From positions 1 through 41,053 of the forward strand of contig JBKEAN010000073.1 in assembly GCA_047972415.1 (NCBI GenBank): a stretch of 41,053 nt of DNA. The letters run 5' to 3'. Position numbers and translations under genes: made by a program. This stretch comes from Mangrovibacterium sp047972415. GTDB taxonomy: Bacteria; Bacteroidota; Bacteroidia; Bacteroidales; Prolixibacteraceae. Under the pieces are notes generated by a model. It worked only from the letters and a program-made list of their open reading frames with translations, did not search any database and was not told the origin of the DNA. Shown here piece by piece: positions 35,329-41,053 of the stretch. The first letter of the stretch is position 1; the number at the start of each line of letters is the position of its first letter.

Positions 35329-35958
35329 ATGTTAAGAGATATACGCAAAAACTACCAGAACTTTGTGCTTGAAGAACAGCACCTTACTTCCAGCCCAATG
35401 GAATTGTTTGCACGATGGTTGAAAAATGCCATTGAAAATAGCGAGGAAGAGCCAACTGCAATGACTCTTTCGACTTGTATAAAAGGTCAACCCGACAGCA
35501 GGATTGTATTGTTGAAGGAGGTGGATGATTTTAGCTTTGTCTTTTTTTCGAACTATTTGAGCATAAAAGGAAAACAACTTGCTGAAAATAACCTGGTAGC
35601 TTTAAACTTTTTTTGGCCTAAAACAGAACGGCAGGTCCGGGTATGGGGAGCAGCAGAGCGGTTGAACGAGCAACAATCGGCACTTTATTTTCAATCCCGC
35701 CCGCGCGACAGTCAAATTGGCGCTTGGGCTTCCCCTCAAAGTCGCGAAATTTCGACCCGGGAGGAGCTGGATCAGAACTTTACTTACTACAGCGAACTAT
35801 TTAAAGATAAAAGCATTAGCAAACCAACCAATTGGGGTGGCTATGCGGTAAAGCCCACTGAGATTGAATTTTGGCAAGGACGCCCTAACCGGTTACACGA
35901 TCGGTTTCGGTATTACTTTCGCGAGAATTGCTGGCAGGTCAAAAGGTTGGCCCCGTAA
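35329..35958 (+). CDS. pdxH: Pyridoxamine 5'-phosphate oxidase
   Basis: Oxidises pyridoxamine or pyridoxine 5'-phosphate to pyridoxal phosphate with FMN and oxygen, in the cytoplasm. 209 residues. FMN-binding and active-site motifs are intact: SRIVLLKEV near 57, YLSIKGKQL, KTERQVRVWGAAERL near 103, FQSRPRDSQIGAWAS near 128, WGGYAVKPTEIEFWQG near 172, and the C-terminal RLHDRFRYY with RLAP at the end. It stands alone between two minus-strand signalling units. Oxygen dependence suggests the host meets oxygen at times. Confidence 0.96.
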   Translation: MLRDIRKNYQNFVLEEQHLTSSPMELFARWLKNAIENSEEEPTAMTLSTCIKGQPDSRIVLLKEVDDFSFVFFSNYLSIKGKQLAENNLVALNFFWPKTERQVRVWGAAERLNEQQSALYFQSRPRDSQIGAWASPQSREISTREELDQNFTYYSELFKDKSISKPTNWGGYAVKPTEIEFWQGRPNRLHDRFRYYFRENCWQVKRLAP

Positions 35959-35984
35959 TCTGGGCGCGTGAGGAGGTGGTGGTT

Positions 35985-36533
35985 CTAAAGCTCTATCAAT
36001 TCGTGTTTTAACGCAAAAGCTATCACTTCAGCAATGTTTTTTGAACCTGTCTTTTCCATTAGGTTGGCACGATGCTTCTCCACTGTCCGGTCGGAGATTG
36101 ACAATTCGTCGGCTATAATTTTAGTAGGTAAGCCTTGGCAGCACAGTTTCAATACTTCGCACTCCCGTTTTGATAAAAGCGTTTTGTTTTTCTGCTTCTG
36201 AACTGTGCTTTCCCCTACCACCGGAATATCAACAACTTGGCGTAGCCTTTTTGCCAAGTCATTGCTATCGTCAAACTTCGTTTCTGATATAATGGACAAT
36301 AGCTTATTGTAATCCAATTCATCGACAGCAGTATTTCGTTCAATTGGCTGTAGTAGTCCAATCAAAAAACTCATTCCTCTAAACTTTTGGCTGGTAGTTA
36401 CAAACAGCCTTACTTTATCAACCACGCGCTTTTCTGTAGTTAGTATAATCTGCTCGTCAAAGTTTGACAATGTTCCTTCGGAGCATTCAATAATTTTTGA
36501 TTCGATAGCAGAATAGGACTCAGAGCTCATCAT
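35985..36533 (-). CDS. LuxR-type HTH protein, probably the 3' part of a frameshifted regulator
   Basis: 182 residues. The N-terminal 100 residues are the second half of a PAS-like domain, and the C-terminal 60 form a LuxR/FixJ DNA-binding domain (LLSKRECEVLKLCCQGLPTK, ISDRTVEKHRANLMEKTGS). Upstream bases in this frame read NAAFASLTGIPVDQLKLQRLRN, the missing front of the PAS domain, and join the neighbouring receiver-domain gene. The ATGATG at 36533 would be the first usable start if it is translated alone. If so it lacks its phospho-receiver. A sequencing error, true mutation or programmed slip are all possible. Confidence 0.85.
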   Translation of the reverse strand: MMSSESYSAIESKIIECSEGTLSNFDEQIILTTEKRVVDKVRLFVTTSQKFRGMSFLIGLLQPIERNTAVDELDYNKLLSIISETKFDDSNDLAKRLRQVVDIPVVGESTVQKQKNKTLLSKRECEVLKLCCQGLPTKIIADELSISDRTVEKHRANLMEKTGSKNIAEVIAFALKHELIEL

Positions 36534-36553
36534 GTTACGGAGGCGCTGAAGTT

Positions 36554-37069
36554 TCAGTTGGTCAACCGGGATACCGGTAAGTGAAGCGAAAGCCGCGTTG
36601 GCTTCGTAATCATGTCGCCACGAAAGAGGAAAACACCGTTTGGAGACAGGTTGAATAGGGCTTGATAGTCGCTTTTCCCGCCGTTCAGGAGCTTTTCGTA
36701 TTTTGCCAGACGGACGTTGATCGACTTCAGCAATTCGGCATTTGTAAATGGTTTCACAATATAGTCATCAACTCCCAGAGCCATTCCCTTGCGTATATCT
36801 TCCAAATCGGCTTTGCCTGACATAAAAATAAACGGGATATTGCAGGTTACAAAGCTATCGTTCAGGATATGGTAAACCTGGTAACCATCAATCGGCGACA
36901 TTGCAATATCGCTCAAAATTAAGTCGGGAGTCTCTTCGTAAGCTTTCTGAATACCCTCGGCCCCACTGTTGGTAACAATCGGCTCAAAGCCATTCACGGT
37001 CAGTATATTTTTTACTGTCTTGGCCAGAGCTAAATCATCTTCTATTATCAATACCTTTTTCAAACTCAT
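36554..37069 (-). CDS. Receiver-domain protein with PAS start, truncated by frameshift
   Basis: 171 residues. A full receiver domain (1-125) with acidic IIEDD, Asp54 in LILSDIAMSPIDG, Ser84 in FMSGK and Lys106 in IVKPF. It continues into a PAS domain (ALFNLSPNGVFLFRGDMI near 137-154), then leaves its frame: TKPTRLSLHLPV is out of context and ends at 36554. The frame that carries on in the next gene is offset by one base. The ATG at 37069 overlaps the histidine kinase by 35 bases, so kinase and regulator are coupled. Confidence 0.88.
   Translation of the reverse strand: MSLKKVLIIEDDLALAKTVKNILTVNGFEPIVTNSGAEGIQKAYEETPDLILSDIAMSPIDGYQVYHILNDSFVTCNIPFIFMSGKADLEDIRKGMALGVDDYIVKPFTNAELLKSINVRLAKYEKLLNGGKSDYQALFNLSPNGVFLFRGDMITKPTRLSLHLPVSRLTN
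36603..36610 (-). other. Probable one-base frameshift joining REC-PAS and LuxR parts
   Basis: On the minus strand ATTACGAAGCCAACGCGG leaves the PAS frame. Adding one base near 36603-36610 (for example ATTTACGAAGCC) gives an unbroken IYEANAAFASLTGI, a normal PAS sequence, and one continuous REC-PAS-LuxR reading frame from 37069 to 35985. Confidence 0.75.
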
Positions 37070-37799
37070 GGATACTAATCTTAACAGTGAACCTTGTACC
37101 TTGGTTCAGAACACTTTCAAAATCAATTCTTCCTCTTAGCAATTCCACACATGCTTTCACAATTGTAAGACCGGTACCACTCCCTGAAGCCATTTTAACA
37201 TTGCTGCACCGGACAAATGGTTCAAATATCAGGTGCTTTTCGTTATCGGGAATTCCAATCCCTTGATCTACAACCTGTATAACAAACTCATTATCTGCTA
37301 TTTCAATTTTAATATGAACTGTACCTGATGAAAAGTCCAGCGCATTTCGAACCAGTTGTATTACGATACGCCGGAGCAGATCACTATCTGTGTATACTGT
37401 TTCCAGCCCATTTTGTTTCTCTATTTTAATCCGGTTTCTGTTAAATTCTGACGGAGCGCAAACTGCAAGCGCGTTAGCAAGCAAAGTGTTCAGTTCAACC
37501 GTTTCGAAACTGACCTTCAACCTACTTTTAAAAACGTTATTTAAAAAACAAATTTCGCCAATAAACTCGCTCATCGACCGGATGGCTTCTTCGCACAAAA
37601 AAAATGAATCTTCTATAATCGTGTCTTCCAACTGGTACCGCCCGGATTTGAGCAGCTGAAGATTAGAGCTTATAATCGCAAGCGGATTTCTCATCTCGTG
37701 CGCAATTAAGCTTACAATTTGTTTACACGATTGTAATTCTGTATTCCCGGCCAGCGGAGGAATATCTTTCGGTAAATTATGGTTAAACTCTGAATTCAT
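37035..37799 (-). CDS. Soluble sensor histidine kinase
   Basis: 254 residues, no transmembrane segment and no long sensor region. HisKA with phospho-His34 in SLIAHEMRNPL, then HATPase with LVRNALDFSSG (N box), VVDQGIGIP (G1), EPFVRCSN (F box), and GSGTGLTIVKACV (G2). It probably works as a cytoplasmic kinase that receives its signal from another protein. It overlaps the response regulator by 35 bases and is almost certainly its partner. Confidence 0.92.
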   Translation of the reverse strand: MNSEFNHNLPKDIPPLAGNTELQSCKQIVSLIAHEMRNPLAIISSNLQLLKSGRYQLEDTIIEDSFFLCEEAIRSMSEFIGEICFLNNVFKSRLKVSFETVELNTLLANALAVCAPSEFNRNRIKIEKQNGLETVYTDSDLLRRIVIQLVRNALDFSSGTVHIKIEIADNEFVIQVVDQGIGIPDNEKHLIFEPFVRCSNVKMASGSGTGLTIVKACVELLRGRIDFESVLNQGTRFTVKISIHEFEKGIDNRR

Positions 37800-38077
37800 T
37801 TCACTAGAGCTTTAACTTTTCTTTTTACTTGTTTTTCAATTAGATAGAACCCAATAAACCCGATTATTTCACCAGTTTATTATTTTAGCTCATCAATTTT
37901 TATAACAAGTTACGGCGTTGTGTCGAAATTGTCGATATAAAAACCGAATTAAATACATGGCAATTTCATCTTTTTATTTGGCGGCAACAAAAAGGAAAGG
38001 AAATTGCAGCGTAAAGTCGATTTGCTGATTTACGAATCGGGGGCAATTGTTGTATATTCGCTGAAAATTAATGCACG

Positions 38078-38884
38078 ATGATTCCAAAAATACAACACGA
38101 AGGAAAAAACTTCATACTTCTGGCTGGCCCCTGTGTAGTTGAAGGCGAAGAAATGGCTTTCGAAATCGCTGAGAAAATACTCACCATCAGCAATAAACTC
38201 GAAATTCCATTTGTATTCAAAGGCTCGTACCGCAAAGCTAACCGTTCCCGGATAGATTCGTTTCAGGGAATTGGCGATGAAAAAGCACTATCTATTTTGA
38301 AAGCAGTTGGCGAAAAGTACCAGGTTCCGACTGTTACCGACATCCATTCGGCTGCCGAAGCAGCTCTGGCTGCAAACTATGTGGATGTGTTGCAAATTCC
38401 GGCATTTCTGTGCCGCCAAACCGATTTGCTGATTGCTGCTGCGCTGACGGGGAAAGTAATCAATATAAAGAAAGGCCAATTTCTGTCGGCCGAAGCCATG
38501 CAATTTGCGGTAAATAAAGTTAGGGATTGCGGAAACAACAACGTCATGCTGACCGAGCGGGGCACTACGTTTGGCTACCAGGATTTAGTGGTTGATTTTC
38601 GCGGAATTCCCGAGATGAAAAAGAATGATTGCCCGGTTATTCTCGACATCACCCACTCGTTGCAGCAGCCCAATCAAAGCAGCGGGGTTACCGGTGGAAA
38701 GCCGGAACTGATTGAAACCATTGCCCTCGCCGGCATTGCTGTTGGTGCCGATGGTATTTTTATTGAAACGCATCCGAACCCGGCAGTTGCCAAATCGGAC
38801 GGGGCCAACATGCTGCGGCTGGATTTATTGGAAGATTTGTTAACCAAGCTACTTCGGTTGAAACAATGTGTTGATACGTTTTAA
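38078..38884 (+). CDS. kdsA: 3-deoxy-8-phosphooctulonate synthase (KDO-8-P synthase)
   Basis: Condenses phosphoenolpyruvate with arabinose 5-phosphate to Kdo 8-phosphate, for lipopolysaccharide core, in the cytoplasm. 268 residues. Motifs: LLAGPCVVEGEE near 14-25, FKGSYRKANRSR near 47, TERGTTFGYQDLVVDFR near 158, and LDITHSLQQPNQSSG near 188. The cysteine in AGPC (Cys19) is the metal ligand of the metal-dependent class, unlike the Asn of E. coli KdsA. The ATG at 38078 gives the normal length. It is followed by its own terminator, so it is a single-gene unit here. Confidence 0.96.
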   Translation: MIPKIQHEGKNFILLAGPCVVEGEEMAFEIAEKILTISNKLEIPFVFKGSYRKANRSRIDSFQGIGDEKALSILKAVGEKYQVPTVTDIHSAAEAALAANYVDVLQIPAFLCRQTDLLIAAALTGKVINIKKGQFLSAEAMQFAVNKVRDCGNNNVMLTERGTTFGYQDLVVDFRGIPEMKKNDCPVILDITHSLQQPNQSSGVTGGKPELIETIALAGIAVGADGIFIETHPNPAVAKSDGANMLRLDLLEDLLTKLLRLKQCVDTF

Positions 38885-38909
38885 CACCCATTTTTCGGGT
38901 ACAAAACCA

Positions 38910-38952
38910 ATGAGCGGACCGGAATCATCAGTATCCGGTTCGTTCATTTTTT
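38910..38952 (+). terminator. Intrinsic terminator after kdsA
   Basis: 14-base stem, 38910-38923 with 38934-38947, two G-T wobbles and otherwise complementary, 10-base loop, then a six-T run at 38947-38952. It begins 26 bases past the stop. Confidence 0.85.
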
Positions 38953-39011
38953 CTAACATCCAAACGAGGTATTAATTTTTTTTCGTCCTTCCTGAATCAA
39001 CAAAACTAAAA

Positions 39012-41053
39012 ATGTTGAAATTGGCAGAGTCGCCAAATGAAACAACAATGACACAGTTTTTCGATCGTTTTTTGCACGAATTCTCAATTCCGTTCCATAA
39101 CAATGTATTGATTTTTACAATCATACTCACAATCATATTTCTTTCACCTTTATTATTAAGGCGAATCAAGGTTCCGGGAATCATTGTGCTTATTTTGTGC
39201 GGCCTGGCCATTGGCCCGCATGGCTTTAACCTGATTGAAAAAAACGATGCCGTCAACCTTTTTTCGACCATCGGCTTGCTGTATATTATGTTTCTGGCAG
39301 GTTTAGAACTGAACCTAAGCGAGTTTGCCCGCAATAAACACAAAAGCTTTGTTTTTGGCCTTTTTACTTTTCTTATACCATTGCTGATTGGGTTCCCGGT
39401 GTGCTACTATTGCCTGAACTATGATTTTTTGAGCAGTTTGCTGATTGCCAGTATGTTTTCAACCCATACCCTCATTGCATACCCGATTGTATCGAAATTG
39501 GATTTGACAAAAAATGAAGCAGTTGCCATAACCGTTGGCGGTACAATTATTACCGACACAGCCGTTTTAATGATTTTGGCCATCATTTCCAGCTCTCAGG
39601 GCAATTCCGGCGGCTGGGAAGCCTGGGGCTTAATGCTGATATCATTCGCTTTATTTTTTCTGTTCATTTTTAAGCTGGTTCCAATAATTGCACAGTGGGT
39701 ATTAAAACGGGTTGAAAATGAACGGTATTCGCATTTCATATTTGTGTTGACCATTGTATTTTTTGCATCATTTGTTGCCGAACTGGCCGGGTTGGAAGCC
39801 ATTATCGGCTCGTTTATGGCCGGGTTGGTGGTAAATAAACTAATTCCGAAAACTTCGCCTTTGATGAACCGGATTGAATTTGCCGGAAATGCCCTGTTTA
39901 TCCCTTTCTTTTTGATTAGTGTGGGAATGATTATTGATTTGAGAAGTCTTTTTGAAGGTACCGATACGCTTGTGGTTGCCATTACGCTAACTATTACAGC
40001 ATTGCTGGGAAAGTTTTTTGCAGCGCGTATTACCTCATTCATTTTCAGGTACAGCCGCAACCAGGGCAACCTTATTTTCGGCCTTAGCTCCTCCCATGCC
40101 GTGGCTACATTGGCTGTTATTACAGTTGGTTACGACATGGGATTGCTGGATTTGCCTGCACTAAACGGAACGATTGTACTTATTCTGGTAACCTGTATTG
40201 TAGCTTCGCTGGTTACCGAGCGGGCCGGGAAAGCAATGATTATTGCACACGAAAAACAAAATGCTTTGCCGGTTGATAAATTGAAGAACCGTTTTTTGGT
40301 CCCTGTTTCGAACCCGCAAACAATGACCGAACTGATGGACTTCGCCCTGAACCTTTCGGAACCAAAAGAGCATGCGCCTGTTTTCGCTCTGTCGGTTGTG
40401 GACGATGATCAGAAAGTAGAAGAAAAGCTGGCCGAATCGCGCGAGATATTGGGCAAATTAATGAAACATGCCGCCGAAACCGAACGTAAAGTTGAAATTG
40501 TAAGTACCATTGATCAAAATATTTCCAACGGGATACGCCGGGTATTGAAAGAAGTTTCGGCAACCGATTTGGTCATTGGCGCATCTCCCAAATCGCGCTT
40601 TGCCGATATAATTTTTGGAAACGTAATTACAAACCTGCTCAATAATACCAATCAGGAAGTATTTGTTTATAAGCCGGTGATTCCCGTAATGAACCTCAAA
40701 CGGATGCAGGTTTTGTGCCCTCCCTATTCGGAAATGGAAACCGGGTTCGACTCGTGGGTGCAGAAAATCAGCACGTTTGCCTTCAACCTAAGCTTGCATT
40801 CTGTATTTTATGGCGACGAAAAATTACACGATGCCGTAAAATCGGCAACAAAAAAGCTAACGTATAAATCTGAAGTAAGTTTTATTAATCTGAATATAAC
40901 CGATACTGAGGAGTTCAACCAGTTAAAATCGGCATCAACAGATCTAATCGTTTTCATCAAAGCACGTCAAAATTCGGTGTCCTACTCATGGGAAACCAAG
41001 TCGATTTTAACCAAACTGGAGCAATTAAAAGCAGAAAATTCGCTGTTGATTAT
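39012..41053 (+). CDS. Monovalent cation:proton antiporter (CPA2) with USP-like cytoplasmic region, 3' cut by window
   Basis: The open frame from ATG 39012 runs to the last base, 680 codons without a stop. A second ATG at 39048 is equally usable. The first 400 or so residues hold 10-12 hydrophobic helices with Kef/NhaP-type marks: KVPGIIVLILCGLAIGPHGF near 56, LEAIIGSFMAGLVVNK near 266, SSHAVATLAVITVGYD near 360. The cytoplasmic part (from about residue 415) has segments such as TDLVIGASPKSRFADIIFG near 520, typical of universal stress domains that often bind nucleotides in these antiporters. Exchange of Na+ or K+ for protons at the inner membrane is likely. The ion is not decided by the sequence. 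Confidence 0.88.
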   Translation, partial: MLKLAESPNETTMTQFFDRFLHEFSIPFHNNVLIFTIILTIIFLSPLLLRRIKVPGIIVLILCGLAIGPHGFNLIEKNDAVNLFSTIGLLYIMFLAGLELNLSEFARNKHKSFVFGLFTFLIPLLIGFPVCYYCLNYDFLSSLLIASMFSTHTLIAYPIVSKLDLTKNEAVAITVGGTIITDTAVLMILAIISSSQGNSGGWEAWGLMLISFALFFLFIFKLVPIIAQWVLKRVENERYSHFIFVLTIVFFASFVAELAGLEAIIGSFMAGLVVNKLIPKTSPLMNRIEFAGNALFIPFFLISVGMIIDLRSLFEGTDTLVVAITLTITALLGKFFAARITSFIFRYSRNQGNLIFGLSSSHAVATLAVITVGYDMGLLDLPALNGTIVLILVTCIVASLVTERAGKAMIIAHEKQNALPVDKLKNRFLVPVSNPQTMTELMDFALNLSEPKEHAPVFALSVVDDDQKVEEKLAESREILGKLMKHAAETERKVEIVSTIDQNISNGIRRVLKEVSATDLVIGASPKSRFADIIFGNVITNLLNNTNQEVFVYKPVIPVMNLKRMQVLCPPYSEMETGFDSWVQKISTFAFNLSLHSVFYGDEKLHDAVKSATKKLTYKSEVSFINLNITDTEEFNQLKSASTDLIVFIKARQNSVSYSWETKSILTKLEQLKAENSLLI

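Overview
The window is a chromosomal stretch from a member of the Bacteroidota, most likely an anaerobic or facultative marine/sediment lineage of the Bacteroidales/Marinilabiliales type. The evidence is GyrA, ClpC and KdsA of Bacteroidota type, DUF4270 and DUF4907 proteins, a PorE-like OmpA protein, many secreted proteins with mature ends starting in Q, an almost complete lack of Shine-Dalgarno sequences (gyrA is the exception), and repeated TAnnTTTG promoter boxes 25-30 bases ahead of start codons. No tRNA, rRNA, CRISPR array, intact insertion sequence or prophage was seen. The genus call is an inference.

Layout. 1-1470: 3' part of a Cache/HAMP/SpoIIE phosphatase whose start lies outside the window, convergent with clpC (1605-4127) across a shared terminator. 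4407-8177: gyrA, then a secreted TPR protein closed by a strong terminator. 8204-8856: a gene-poor stretch. 8857-9327: mgsA. 9446-13318 (minus): an apparent operon of E2 acyltransferase, fused E1 alpha-beta 2-oxoacid dehydrogenase and flavodoxin, ended by a terminator. 13501-13962: a small secreted unknown. 14049-17547 (minus): HTH regulator, pyrK, pyrD and a serine beta-lactamase-fold hydrolase, closely spaced. 17548-18443: an AT-rich stretch without a clear gene.

18444-24674 holds a membrane metallophosphoesterase, a large secreted HExxH peptidase with propeller and barrel regions, a decayed aminotransferase pseudogene, two small envelope proteins and a small charged protein. 24708-29030 is a divergent envelope cluster: a Kelch lipoprotein plus a DUF4907 lipoprotein leftwards, a DUF4270 lipoprotein plus an outer-membrane protein rightwards. 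29241-33030 has a helical unknown, a PorE-like TPR/propeller/OmpA protein and an uncharacterised ATP-grasp-like protein.

33022-37799 is a signalling block on the minus strand (response regulator, hybrid kinase, kinase, regulator), interrupted by pdxH on the plus strand. The regulator next to the small kinase appears to be one REC-PAS-LuxR gene broken by a single-base frameshift near 36606. The window ends with kdsA (metal-dependent class, for lipopolysaccharide Kdo) and the 5' part of a monovalent cation:proton antiporter with a cytoplasmic USP-like region.

The most interesting items are the frameshifted regulator, the Kelch/DUF4907/DUF4270/outer-membrane cluster, the peptidase-propeller-barrel protein, the orphan ATP-grasp-like protein, and the aminotransferase relic. 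No wholly new system is proven by the sequence alone.
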